Source of the DNA: Acanthosoma haemorrhoidale
Lineage: Eukaryota > Arthropoda > Insecta > Hemiptera > Acanthosomatidae
Assembly: GCA_930367205.1 (NCBI GenBank)
Contig: OV884011.1
Span: 165,519,226-165,583,225, forward strand
DNA: 64,000 bases
Reading direction: 5' to 3'
Positions 23,766 through 36,542 of the stretch are shown piece after piece. The translations under genes were made by a program, and so were the position numbers. Each line of letters begins with the position of its first letter. Position 1 is the first letter of the stretch. The notes under the pieces are model-generated. The model was not told the DNA's origin. It searched no databases and saw only the letters and a list, made by a program, of their open reading frames with translations.

Positions 23766-23809
23766 AGAGTATAAGTTCAATATTATTATTTATTTTTTTT
23801 TAAATATCA

Positions 23810-24545
23810 ACATTTTTATTGTGATAAAATTACAATCAACCTCATTGGGCAATAAGTAATTTTGATAAATGATCTCATTCATACCATATTTACAATTTTT
23901 CATTCACTCGCTCATTCATACATTATTTACAAAAAGCCCAGAGACCTCCCAAAACCACATGGTTGTCACCTCCATCGCATGCGAGACTAGAAATTCCCCC
24001 ACGCGTCACCGGATACTAGCCAGTGGAGGCTGATCAAGAGCGCGAGAGCCACATACGCTCAGATTGGGGAAACGGACCATTTCCAGGACTCCCATTATCA
24101 CGCATTTATATCAGGTCACGAGGCCACTGCCGTTTTAGTCTTCGAGGAGGATTATTGGGATGAGTGGTGCAGTGCAATCAATGACTGTGCTAGGGGATTA
24201 GGGTGTTTGGATAGGTTACTAAGGAATTTGATGAGCTTGGAAGGGATGAGTTCAAGAATGTAGGGTACATTAAGATCGTTATGAAAGGTTTTGTTGCTGA
24301 CGTAATAAGGACGTTAACTGTTGTTCTCAGGACTATTGATTGAAAGGATTGAACACATTTCATGTTCGACTATTTTGCTGTCACCCGTAGCTCTATTCCG
24401 TATGTCCAGATTGGCTTAAGTATAACTTTTATTTTCTATTCAGAGATGTGTGTGTGTGGGTTGCATGCCAGCCTTTTGTCGAGATGGAAGCCGAAATACC
24501 GCATCTTGGATACAGAATGAGGAATGGAATTAAAAAAGCTAGTGC
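23810..24545 (-). mobile_element. Jockey-family LINE, 5'-truncated copy
   Basis: Reverse-strand 3' end beginning at the AATAAA-like tail (23815) through UTR and the last RT codons, with internal deletions and no open frame. It stops at 24545, where an unrelated repeat shared with 27562 and 28961 begins. It lies directly upstream of the long copy, in the same orientation. Confidence 0.85.
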
Positions 24546-24632
24546 TCATCTTCCCTACTGTAAGACGATGCTTAAATTATCTCGTAAGGATTTTGTTGAA
24601 GTATACCAATTGACTGGTAGATGATTAAAAAG
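24545..24632 (+). repeat. Short dispersed repeat (also at 27562 and 28961)
   Basis: About 90 bp shared with the ends of both 1,399-bp duplicate units, including ATTATCTCGTAAGGATTTTG and an ACTGGTAGATG landmark, with few differences. Family unrecognised. Confidence 0.7.
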
Positions 24633-24639
24633 CTGGTAG

Positions 24640-25190
24640 TTCGCCATTTCAATATTATCAAGTTTCGAAAAAGTAGATGGGGGGATAAAAATTTTAAAAA
24701 ACTAAAAAAAAAACTACATTAACCATAAGATATTCATAAGATGACCTCCCTAAGGGCAGACAGGCGGTATGACTGTGTTAATTGCTGAAAGGCGCAGAGC
24801 AGATGCTCGCCTAGGATGAATGTGTAAGAGGGAGCCATCTGGTGGACTAGTAAACAAAAACTTACCCACCAGCTAATAAATCTCTTCCTCTCGTCTGCCA
24901 CTGTGGAAAAAGCTTGGCCCCGGTGAAAGCTCTTTCACCGACCGATATTAAAAATCTTCCGCATCGCTAGATTGAATTTCAACTTTTCTTTCTCTCCGAA
25001 TAAAAGAAATTAATTTATACATTTGAGGATTAAAGGCTAAAAGCCATTTATTCTCAACAGAGGCTAAGCGAGAAGTGGATAAATTAATCACAACTTTTTT
25101 TACCTTACCAGTGGAACCGCAGATCCTTAGCATATTAGGTATTTACGGACTAAATGATTTTTATACATGAGAAATTTTTACTATGTTATT
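24640..25190. other. No gene recognised
   Basis: Contains a 20-bp inverted repeat, CGGTGAAAG/CTTTCACCG with a 2-nt centre, at 24921-24940. It does not match the histone 3' stem-loop pattern. Confidence 0.4.
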
Positions 25191-25262
25191 GGCGAAATGA
25201 GGACTTTAGCCCGGGACTTCCACATTCTAGTCCAGGGGCTCTACCAATTTAACTACACTCCC
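25191..25262 (-). other. tRNA-like fragment (tRNA pseudogene or SINE head)
   Basis: A 72-nt reverse-strand sequence with an A-box-like TAGTTAAATTGG and AGAGC D-arm, then CCCGGG..AGTCC in the T-arm position. Spacing fits a tRNA, but the acceptor and anticodon stems do not pair well, so it cannot be a working tRNA. It abuts the CT microsatellite. Confidence 0.35.
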
Positions 25263-25290
25263 ACAATTGGCAGCCTTCCAAAAATGATCT

Positions 25291-26274
<984 letters not shown>

Positions 26275-29072
26275 CTATCCATACCCTAATTACAACTTTA
26301 GTTACTTAATGTAACCTTTCTCTATCCTCTCTTTTTTTAGAATCTTGCTGATAGCTCCATCTAGTGGAGGGCAGTAGAAGAAGCGTGGCAAATTCAAATT
26401 AAAGAAAGTGTTCTTTCTTTACATATATATATTGATATTCACCAGTGTATATCATAGGCATTGTTTCCTTTTACCTATGTAAAACACTTGTACATGTAAA
26501 ATGACATAGTTAGGCTACGCTATACCTTTGGTGGATAAGTCGTTTGAAATCACATCAGACCTGTAACCGTTGCTAACGGACTTCACGACTCAGTCTACGA
26601 GGTTGATGGGACTGAGGTGCCACTTTTGAGCAACTTCAGGAGTGCTTGAGTCTGTTATCTGTGATATTTTGATTTTCGGACCGTATAACTTTGGATTTTA
26701 CGTTAAATATAACGTAATTTTTATACAGAAAAGGTTTAGAGTAATTTGTTTTTTCCTTCATAGCCCCTTTAAATTTACAGATAATTATATAAAATTATAG
26801 ATCCTCAGACAAATTTATTTACAAATTATTTTTGTACTACCTCTAGCGTCGCTACATTAATATACAGGTATTGTTATTCTCTAAAAATTATATAATGAAT
26901 AAAAAGGTATAATGATGATTATAGGTGACTGGACTGTACTGACTATAATAAAGGTGATGGGGCCCACCTTTTTGATCAAACTTAAAACTAACTTACATAC
27001 TGATTCTTAATCTAATATTTCCCCGACAGTCTGTTGCCATCAATGTGGGAGGGGTGGTGGTGTCATAGTGTTAAACACTAGTTGCAAAAATGGTCAAGTA
27101 TAATTACGTATATGGATAAATATCTCTCGTTTTTTTTTTTCTATGCGATCGTTTCATTTTTTTTTTTTTTTTCCGATAGCTCTCAAACTTATAAAAATAG
27201 GATGTGGAAAATTATTTTGGATTGATGGGTGCCTTTCACTAAGGGGAGTCCCGTTTGAAGGATGTATGAGAAGGATATGGGGTGTGGGATGCCTAAAGGA
27301 GGCGGGTGAGTTCGGGAGGGTAGTGAGAGTCTACCTATGGTGGAGCCTAGGGGTACTAGGGTCGATCGTTTCAATTAATTCTTATTATTTTTCAATTAAA
27401 CAATAAAAACCAATTAACGGGGATAATAACTTTCCTATCCATGGTGCAAATGATTGTAAAAAAAAAATTAAAATATAAAAAACAATGAATTGAACGGTAA
27501 AAAATATTTGTTTTTTTTTAATTTTAACTAAATTTCATTGTTATGCTAAACATTTTGGTGAAGTGTTCATCTACCCTACTGTAAGAAGATGCAACTCTTA
27601 AATTATCTCGTAAGGATTTTGTTGTAGTATACCAATCGACTGGTAGATGGTTAAGGTAAAATCATGAAAGCACCTATCCATACCCTAATTACAACTTTAG
27701 TTACTTAATGTAACCTTTCTCTATCCTCTCTTTTTTTAGAATCTTGCTGATAGCTCCATCTAGTGGAGGGCAGTAGAAGAAGCGTGGCAAATTCAAATTA
27801 AAGAAAGTGTTCTTTCTTTACATATATATATTGATATTCACCAGTGTATATCATAGGCATTGTTTCCTTTTACCTATGTAAAACACTTGTACATGTAAAA
27901 TGACATAGTTAGGCTACGCTATACCTTTGGTGGATAAGTCGTTTGAAATCACATCAGACCTGTAACCGTTGCTAACGGACTTCACGACTCAGTCTACGAG
28001 GTTGATGGGACTGAGGTGCCACTTTTGAGCAACTTCAGGAGTGCTTGAGTCTGTTATCTGTGATATTTTGATTTTCGGACCGTATAACTTTGGATTTTAC
28101 GTTAAATATAACGTAATTTTTATACAGAAAAGGTTTAGAGTAATTTGTTTTTTCCTTCATAGCCCCTTTAAATTTACAGATAATTATATAAAATTATAGA
28201 TCCTCAGACAAATTTATTTACAAATTATTTTTGTACTACCTCTAGCGTCGCTACATTAATATACAGGTATTGTTATTCTCTAAAAATTATATAATGAATA
28301 AAAAGGTATAATGATGATTATAGGTGACTGGACTGTACTGACTATAATAAAGGTGATGGGGCCCACCTTTTTGATCAAACTTAAAACTAACTTACATACT
28401 GATTCTTAATCTAATATTTCCCCGACAGTCTGTTGCCATCAATGTGGGAGGGGTGGTGGTGTCATAGTGTTAAACACTAGTTGCAAAAATGGTCAAGTAT
28501 AATTACGTATATGGATAAATATCTCTCGTTTTTTTTTTTCTATGCGATCGTTTCATTTTTTTTTTTTTTTTCCGATAGCTCTCAAACTTATAAAAATAGG
28601 ATGTGGAAAATTATTTTGGATTGATGGGTGCCTTTCACTAAGGGGAGTCCCGTTTGAAGGATGTATGAGAAGGATATGGGGTGTGGGATGCCTAAAGGAG
28701 GCGGGTGAGTTCGGGAGGGTAGTGAGAGTCTACCTATGGTGGAGCCTAGGGGTACTAGGGTCGATCGTTTCAATTAATTCTTATTATTTTTCAATTAAAC
28801 AATAAAAACCAATTAACGGGGATAATAACTTTCCTATCCATGGTGCAAATGATTGTAAAAAAAAAATTAAAATATAAAAAACAATGAATTGAACGGTAAA
28901 AAATATTTGTTTTTTTTTAATTTTAACTAAATTTCATTGTTATGCTAAACATTTTGGTGAAGTGTTCATCTACCCTACTGTAAGAAGATGCAACTCTTAA
29001 ATTATCTCGTAAGGATTTTGTTGTAGTATACCAATCGACTGGTAGATGGTTAAGGTAAAATCATGAAAGCAC
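26275..29072 (+). repeat. Tandem duplication, two 1,399-bp units
   Basis: Unit A 26275-27673 and unit B 27674-29072 appear identical base for base where I compared them, including homopolymer T runs. The 87-codon frame at 27143-27406 recurs unchanged at 28542-28805. The junction is ...GAAAGCAC|CTATCC, and unit B is followed by CTGACC, so only a 2-base match (CT) is visible at the breakpoint. The content is AT-rich non-coding DNA plus the short repeat also at 24545; the 87-codon frame has no domain. Confidence 0.95.
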
Positions 29073-30715
29073 CTGACCTCAGACCAGCTCCACACCGCGG
29101 TCGTTCAGACAGTATCACGTTTCATTCACGGAGTAAATAGTTGTGGACGGATCTTTAACTGATAGATAGTTTTATAGAAACCTAACGGAGTTACGTGCGT
29201 TAGAACATATAGCACTTGAAATCTAACTCCACTAAAACTCTTATTTGGGTCCATTAATGATTTAATCTACCATTTGTACGCTAACTGATGAAAATAATTT
29301 ATCACTCACCTAGTATTCATCGACGTTTTGTTTTTTTAATTTTTTTATTGAAAATATTATCTGGTATCTAACAAAAACAAGAACAATTTTAGTTCGTGGA
29401 GTAAATTAAATTCATTTCAATAGTAAAAAATAATTTTTTCCTGCCAATTTTAGTTTAAATCTTTGCCAGGGATAGATATAGAAAAAAAAAGATAAAACGT
29501 ATAATTGTTGTTTGTTCGTGGTACATAAATCGTTGTTCACACAAAACTTTCGGTCATGTCTGCTATACCAAATATATATATATATATATATTTTTTTTTA
29601 ATAATTTATTAACTGGCATTTTAGGGTATTATTAATCAGTGAATAGTAAAAAAACAAAAGTTTTTTTGGGTGACTCGTTAGCAATAAACGCTCAATATTA
29701 CAATAAGCAAAAGAATATATGGTGCATAAATACATAGCTATAAGGTTAAAAAAATATGATGTTCTACATTAACTAACTGATGCTGTGAATATAATATAAT
29801 AATAATTACATTTCATGGTTATTTTTAAGTAGTTTATGGTTAGTATATATGTTACAGAATATTCTATATATCTTAGGGCTATATTTTACTTTATATTTTG
29901 GGTTTTTCATCAAGCTTTATTCTTTCTATAATATTATTTTATTGACAATATATAAATCAAGTTCTGATGAGGCCTGAACCGGAAAAACGGTTAAATGATT
30001 GTCAATATAATAAAGTTTTGCAACTCAAATATATAAATTAATGTGTATATATAATACATATATGTCTTTTTTTAGGTATCAATGCCCTTAAACATTAATA
30101 CTGATCTCCAAGTGACTGATAAGCATAATATGTCGTTGCAACTATCTAGTTAACATCCCCCTTTCTCTCTTCCTATCCAAACCACCACTATTTCAACAAC
30201 CACGCGTTTAATCGTAGGCATATTTTGTACGGTGTATACAATTATTCTATGTACTGTAGCAACAAAAAAGCGTTTACATTTTAAAAAGAATATTTTTCCC
30301 AAGAGCGGATCCCAGAAAGAGTAAACTAAAACTGCCCTTAATACAATGCAATTTATTGTCAATAAAACGAAGAAACGGAAACATCCCCGTCAGCTCCCGA
30401 TCTAATCTCACTTGTATCGCCTAATAAACCCGAAGAAACTGTTTTTTCGTTTTAAACTTCAAACAGCAATCACTGCTGAGGATTTATCGTGAGTCGAGAA
30501 AATGGGAATGTTCGCTACTTGCCCAAGTACTATCTATGGTCTAGTAGTGAACGGCTGCATAAAAACCATTCACCCTCTCTTTAAAACCTACGTACCTACA
30601 CTACGTATCCATTGCTCATCGTAACTTACAGCGCCTTACCCTACTGCTTTGGGTTAGAATCAATGGCTTCATAAACAAGGCATTTATTCTACTTTCATAA
30701 ATAGAAGTGGATGTG
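29073..30715. other. No gene recognised; hammerhead-like fold at 29930-30017
   Basis: AT-rich with a TA repeat near 29572-29590. The only structured element is the inverted repeat described separately. Confidence 0.4.
29930..30017 (+). ncRNA. Hammerhead-like inverted repeat (possible retroelement ribozyme relic)
   Basis: ATTGACAAT (29941-29949) pairs with ATTGTCAAT (29998-30006), extended by AT pairs to about 15 bp. Inside lies CTGATGAG (29964-29971), GGCC, and the hairpin AACCG-GAAAAA-CGGTT (29977-29992). CTGATGA followed by a short stem and GAAA resembles the hammerhead core reported in Penelope-like elements, but the expected C before GAAA is G and no clear cleavage triplet in place is seen. 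Confidence 0.3.
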
Positions 30716-30718
30716 CTC

Positions 30719-30962
30719 TCTTGGTCAGCCTCCACTGGCTCGTATCCGGTGCACGGCTGGCGGAGGAGCGTGGGGGACTTAGGACCGCTTCCTCTTTCGC
30801 ATGCGAGGGAGGTGACAACTATGTGGATTTAACCATGTAAATACTGTATGAACGAGCGAGTGAATGATAATTGTAAATATGGTATGAATTAAAAGATTTA
30901 TTACAGTTACTTATTGCCCAATGAGGCAGATGGTAATTTTATCATAATAAAGCTGTTTAATA
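30719..30962 (+). mobile_element. Jockey-family LINE 3' UTR copy
   Basis: Forward-strand 3' end only, from the GGTCAGCCTCCACTGGCT landmark to ATAATAAAGCTGTTTAA. About 244 bp, no long poly-A, no TSD seen. Confidence 0.85.
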
Positions 30963-31380
30963 ATTAAGATATAGATGTCTCTCAAGAGATTACATCAATT
31001 TAAAATTTTCGACGGATGATAGTATTACCACAAGGTTAGTTAACCTTTAACATGCAATTAATCATCAGTTAATCATCAGTATAAGTGTCACTCAATAAAA
31101 GCACACTGTGATAAGCCTAAAAGCGATCTATCGATAAAGAAAATACACAAAAATAGTCTTGAAGACTTAAAAACTGAGTGCTCCTAACAGTGGATTATGT
31201 TCGCACGTGAATGGTGAAAACGACTAGCCATAGCCAAGGCATCCATTAGATATGCCTCATACACTCTACTAATAAATTAGTTATAGGAAATCATCAACCG
31301 AGTCGTTCGCGATCTTCGGCATACGGTGACTCTTATAAATAATAAATTAGATTACTCAAGAAGGATTTTAATAAATAATC

Positions 31381-31572
31381 ATCTTTATTGTGCTAAAATT
31401 ACAATCTGCCTTAGTAGGCGATAAATAATTGTGATAAATGTTCTCATTCATACCATACTCACAATTTTCATTCACTCGCTCATTCATACAGTATTTACAA
31501 ACAGCCCAGAGACCTCCCAAATCCACATGGTTGTCACCTCCAACGCATGCGAGACCGGATGCGGAGTCTAAG
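31381..31572 (-). mobile_element. Jockey-family LINE 3' UTR copy
   Basis: Reverse-strand last ~190 bp of the family, cut off after GCGGAGTCTAAG. It faces the copy at 30719 tail to tail. Confidence 0.85.
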
Positions 31573-31579
31573 ATGAAAG

Positions 31580-32299
31580 TGGAATAAATGATCTAGCATG
31601 AAAAGTGCTTTCAAAGAAGGAACGAACCGTTACTCATTTTGCCTAATTTGTGCAACATTATTGCCTTATACGTTGATAATACAACAAATTCTATAATTAT
31701 ATGTTTTTTTAATTTGAGGTATACCTTTTAGTTTTATCATTATTTGTTTCCTCCCCCTAAGGAATATATTGTTTCTTTTTTGTTGGCCAGAGTTGAATTT
31801 ATTTATTTGTTCATTGTTTCTATACACGGTCTCAGCATAAATATTTTATTATATTATAAAATAACCACAAAACTACCTTAATTTGGAATAAGGTGAATAC
31901 TGTATTTGTTATTTACGAATATCGTGTAACGGTAGGTAATATTTGCATTCCCACTTTCAGCTGACAGAAAGCAAGAGAGGGGTGATGAGGCTCCATTAAG
32001 AGAACAGTATAGCATGACTAAGGTTAGGGAACTAACATCCATTAACGATATTATGTGTGGAATTTTAGGGTGGTTTATTTAAATCGATCATGTAGCAGTG
32101 TGTAAACGAAATGTAATACTTGAGAAGGATCTTAATGTATTTTCATCATACTCACAAAGAAACATCGTACAAACTGACAACAATGGGAGGAAGCAAAACA
32201 AACTCCATAAACCTGTAACGGGATACATCGAAGAACGGGCTTTGTCCAGACTTGTGTTACGTCACCAACCGACATTGTTTACACAAAAGAATGGTGTTG
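31580..32299. other. No gene recognised
   Basis: AT-rich. An 83-codon frame (32098-32349) runs into the LTR fragment and has no domain. Confidence 0.35.
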
Positions 32300-32790
32300 T
32301 GTCGTCACGAGGGGGGCGCCTAGTTACCCTAGCCCTAGTGACGAAGTGAGGGTTGATTAGGCTATGACCTGGACAACTGCTTTATGACGGGTCTTTATGA
32401 CGGACTACTGTACTATTTGACTCCATATCTGCTAGGTATGTTCCCCGACAGTGCGCTATATTCAGGAGAAGAGGTATAGGGTAGCTATTGTAGGTATTTT
32501 ATGCGGTCTTGGAATGACCACGAATTCACACTTGGTATCTGAAGGTAGGCGAAAACCGTCCGGATCCCAAAGGTGAGTGTGAACTGGAGAGAGGCAGACT
32601 GGATTGCCGTGGGAGACACTACTAGATAACGTTTGTAGGGCCACGGCAACCGTCGTCCACGAGGAAAAGGTATCTCCCAAGGAGGTGCTAGTTTTAGCGA
32701 GACAGAGGCAGAGGACCCCACTAGGAAACTGTGGGCTCTGACAAGGCCGGACTAAAACAAAGCGAGGTTAGGAAAAGAGATACAGAGGTT
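32300..32790 (-). mobile_element. Family-2 LTR fragment
   Basis: The reverse complement matches 12400-12960: the GGGATCCGGACGGTTTTCGC block near 32560, the TCACACTCGCCTTTGG block near 32575, GTCGTCCACGAGG near 32652 and the GGTCATTCCAAGACC block near 32510. The outer (3') end is more diverged. Frames at 32462-32721 are LTR by-products. Confidence 0.75.
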
Positions 32791-32811
32791 TTCATATTCA
32801 GGGTATAGGTC

Positions 32812-33340
32812 CTAGATTCTTAGCCAGCTTTTTCCCCATGTCTTCTCCCGTCCTAGCAGCTTGCTCTCCAGAGTTCTTTGCCAGGACAGTCTGGGCATCT
32901 CTACTAGTTTCTTGTTCTGTGGGTTCTGCCGACTCAGGTCGTTTTTCTCCTTTCGCAGAATGTTTTCAAGACAGCCATATTTTCTTTTAGTCAACTATAC
33001 ATCTATGCATTTTTATCCTCCCCATTAGCTATCATTTTTCTTCCTAGGGTGGCTCGCAGTGATTAGTTTGTTTATAATAATATCCAAAGACTTATTTATT
33101 CACTGTTGAGCATATTAAGCTCCTCTACATCTACACTCTCCGAAATAAGACTGCCAAGGTAGGTAAAACTAGTTGCACACCCTTTCATTGTTTTTTTTAT
33201 AGCTAGCATGACTCTACAGACGATTCTTTTATAAAAAAATGCGCTACATTTATTTCCCACTTTAGGGACATCTTTACTGAGATTCTCTAGCTTCTGTATG
33301 GCAAAAGAGGCTGACATCATTCACGAGAACAAGATCTTCG
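32812..33340 (-). pseudogene. RTE-like LINE reverse transcriptase C-terminal fragment
   Basis: On the reverse strand, FEDLVLVNDVSLFCHT (33340-33295; in place of a usual F-ADD-LALLSHT stretch, catalytic Asp pair lost), KLENLSKDVPKVGNK, then TSFTYLGSLISES (about 33165-33130), and, after a gap, LRKEKNDLSRQNPQNKK and RLSWQRTLESKLLGREKTWG ending near 32812. This order matches the C-terminal half of RTE-type LINE proteins. It is broken and truncated. Confidence 0.6.
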
Positions 33341-33344
33341 AAAA

Positions 33345-35815
33345 CTTTTATGAGACCCCAATGTTCCAAATATTTCAGCAATCAAACTGGGGCACTGTAA
33401 GGGGAACGGAGACTTGCGGTGCAACGGTGATGTAGGAAAGAGAGGAGTGCAGAAGATATTGGAAGAGGAAAAGTCGGGCCCGAAGTGAGAAGTAAGTCTA
33501 CAAGACGTCCGTGATTACAGTTCACAGTTTAGACTAAGGTCGCTTCCAGTGCTTGAGATTTATAGTCAGTCCACGACATTCTAATTCAGTATCTTCTATT
33601 TATCTAATAATAATAAAATTTCTCATATTAAAATACCAACATTATTATTATTCACTTTTCCTCATGACAGTATCCGCGACTGTAGGTCGTTTAATTTATA
33701 TATGTCCCTTACATGCTTCATTTGATATGACTATTAACCTTATTGCAACAAATCTCATGTTGACTAATAAGCAAAAGAAAAAAAATAAGACCAACCCTGA
33801 AGAACCCTTCATTATAGCAAGGATGCAATAAACCTAGCGCCTGACAAAAAATTATAAGTCAGCAAAAAACAAAACACACGTCATAAAAGAAAGATTTAAA
33901 AAACGTGTTTTCACATGAGCTCAGTTGTAGTGGCGTCATACATATCTTCCCGGGACTATCTAGATCTCGTTCAGTTTTTTTTATCAGCTGTTGTTTTTTA
34001 ATTACTTTTTGGGAGGGTCTGACGTCCGTATGTACTCCTATCAAGGACATGAATCCTATGAGGGGCGTACCACTAATATTTATTCACCTTATTTAAATTC
34101 ATTGAGCATAGGCTTCGAACCCAAAACCTTCATATCGTCAAGGTAAGAACCCTATCTAGGGTTTTCTGTTTATCTTTTTAGGGACGTGTAGGTTTTTCAG
34201 TTACCGCATACCTTAAGGAAACAGAACCTAAAAAGTTAACCAATTGAATTTTGGCAGTAAATTTCGCTTGTTATTTCCATAATTAAAGTCGATTCCTAAG
34301 TAAGTAAATAAATATTCTCATATGAAATTTTCATCCAAGTTTTTGCTCACTGCAAATTCGACTGTTTTAGCTCCAAAAAAAAATAAAAAAGCTCCAGGTA
34401 GAAGTAAAAAAAAATTGCAATAACTCGAATAGTCAGTACTTAATTGATTCTCGAAAAGTTTTCACTGTCTGTAATGTATAGAAATTTTGAAATGTCAACA
34501 ATATCTAGTGTTATCTTTTATGTTTATTTCTTTCCTCTACATAAATATATGATATGCATATATGCTACGTTAGTTACAACCCCCGGTCCGCTGGTATATG
34601 CCACTAAAACTGAAATAAATAAAATACAAATTAATCCCTCATCTTTTTTATTAAATTTAATCTTCGATCGAACTTACATTTTTTTTATTTATTTATGTCG
34701 TGTTGTAGTGATGAACTATTTACTAGCTATAAACAAAAAAACATATGTGTACTGTATTATCTTTTATAATGGGAAAGATCTAAGATGAAGGTTTTTTTTA
34801 TAATAGTAAACGTTTGTTGGATTTTTTTTACTATTAATAGAAAACAAGACTATCGCTCACCAGTTCCATGGCTGGACATGATTGCCGACATGAGAATGAC
34901 ACGTAAATCCCATAATTGACGCCAAAATAATCCCCATAGTTTTAATGTACGTGACAGAGAAGAAACTAAAATTCAAAAATTTTCCTCGGCGAACTGGTTT
35001 TCCACCCAACAATAACGTAATGAATCTGTATTTATTTGTTTATTTTATTAACTCACATAAAACCCAAAACAAAGATATTTCTAAAAGTTTACTTCAATTG
35101 ACTTTTTCCAATTGAAAATTTCAACATTTTTTCCAAACGAAAATTCTCGAGCCTTTTTTCACGCCAGTGATTTTTCCAGTCGGTGAAATTTTTTCTCTAA
35201 ACCATGCACGTCAAACTCGGCCGGTAGGTTCGCCGAACGATTCGAAACTCCCCCCCCCCTTCAGCTTTATATAAATAATTGTTGAACAATTTTTTTTTTT
35301 TCGATCTGCCCCTATCGTACTCAAAAAAACTTTTTGCTTCCTGATATTCAGCTAGCCCCTTAACCTCTCACTATGTCCTGGGTCTGTAAAATAAGACTCC
35401 GGCTGGAGTTTTAGAAAAATAAAACTAAACCTCAACTACCTATATATGCAGGACTTCAAACAAACACCATTGCTCAGTCTTCCCCCACCTCCAAACAGAG
35501 CGGACGTAATATTGATAAGAATGAATGAAAAATCATGTGATTTTTCTCTTATTTTCTATAGTTGTACTAATTGTTTCATATTTTGTTTTTGTTTGAAACT
35601 AACCTCATTACTAAAACTCCTTTTAACCAATGATTGCCATAGCTAGGAGATTGATTTAGAAGCGTCAAACAACAGAATTAATTTTACATTGTGTAACTTT
35701 GTTATTGCCGGATCGTTTAATTTCATACTAGAAAATCACTCCTCAGTCTAGGGTGTATACAACATCAATTAATGTACCATTAATTAATTTTCTAACATTC
35801 AATCAGTGTTTTCTT
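33345..35815. other. No gene recognised
   Basis: AT-rich. The largest frames (92 codons at 33553, 114 codons at 34444) are Ile/Tyr/Phe/Asn-rich by base composition with no domain. A reverse-strand GGTTCGAA-containing piece near 34112 resembles a tRNA T-arm only. Confidence 0.4.
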
Positions 35816-35817
35816 CT

Positions 35818-35952
35818 TAAGGGTGTCCCATAATTAACGCAAGATTTGATTTAAATAGAAAATCAGTTTTTAATATTTTTGTTGTTATTTTTTTATTGAA
35901 TTATAAAATAAATAGGATAGGGTTATTTATGGAATAACACATCGGGCAACTA
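35818..35952 (+). mobile_element. Solo end of the 54356-type Tc1/mariner element
   Basis: About 135 bp matching the left end of the element at 54356-55252, from GGGTGTCCCATAATTAACGC through TTATTTATGGAATAACA to CATCGGGC. No transposase and no second end. Confidence 0.75.
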
Positions 35953-35954
35953 TT

Positions 35955-36542
35955 TATCATTCATCACTACCCACGTACATTGAGTTCCAAAAAACGAAAC
36001 AGCTCTAGAAGAAAGGTCTACAGGACGTAGAGGAGAGCTGGACTGGGATTGACAAGAGAGTCAAAAGGAGGGTTTAAGTAGTGAGTTGGCAGCCCTCCCG
36101 CTAATGAGAGTAGAAGCTAATGGCCTGTCCGAACGCTGAAAACAAACCCACTCACAGTCTTGTATCAACAACTTCACAGTCTCCTACTTTCACGATTTCC
36201 TTCTCTTGCTATTTCCGTTAAAAAAATTCAGCTTCCAAAGTGAGAGCTAAATTCCGGAAACCCCCCCCCCTCCTATTTTGCCTCAAATATTTCTATACTA
36301 TACTAGTTAGTACATCAATTATCACATCTAATCAGTCGATTATGAATTAAAATGTATTTCTTAAAAGATATAGAGAGGTGTCGATGTTACTTTCAGGACT
36401 GTATGTCTACCAATGCTGTATAACATCAAAAAAAAAATTGATTATATTATTTAAACCAAAAACAAATCAGATATCTCAAAATAAGGATATTGATTGAATC
36501 AAGCCACTATAACATACAGGCCTCTACCCTTAGGGTTGACAG
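35955..36542. other. No gene recognised
   Basis: AT-rich with a short C run near 36260. Nothing recognised. Confidence 0.35.

Larger units (their letters stand above)
20156..23770 (-). mobile_element. Jockey-clade LINE, longest copy, 5'-truncated in Gag
   Basis: About 3.6 kb on the reverse strand with Gag remnant, endonuclease (EN), linker, RT and 3' UTR in the usual order. The 3' end (low coordinates) carries an AATAAA-like signal (AATAAACAT near 20158-20166) but no long poly-A. The 5' end fades near 23770, within Gag, and another copy's 3' end begins 40 bp beyond it in the same orientation. No clear TSD was found. Breaks are few: two TAG codons in EN/linker, a frameshift between linker and RT, a frameshift close to the RT stop, and breaks in Gag. 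It is the reference for the other 13 pieces. Confidence 0.9.

Noticed and set aside
24921..24940. Histone-type 3' stem-loop
   Set aside because: The 9-bp inverted repeat lacks the required loop and stem sequence and no histone gene is nearby.
27143..28805. Identical 87-codon frames as a duplicated gene
   Set aside because: They start in a T-run, have no domain, and are identical only because the DNA was duplicated.
34098..34165. Possible tRNA gene on the reverse strand
   Set aside because: A good T-arm-like GGTTCGAA is present, but no A-box or acceptor pairing at the right distance.
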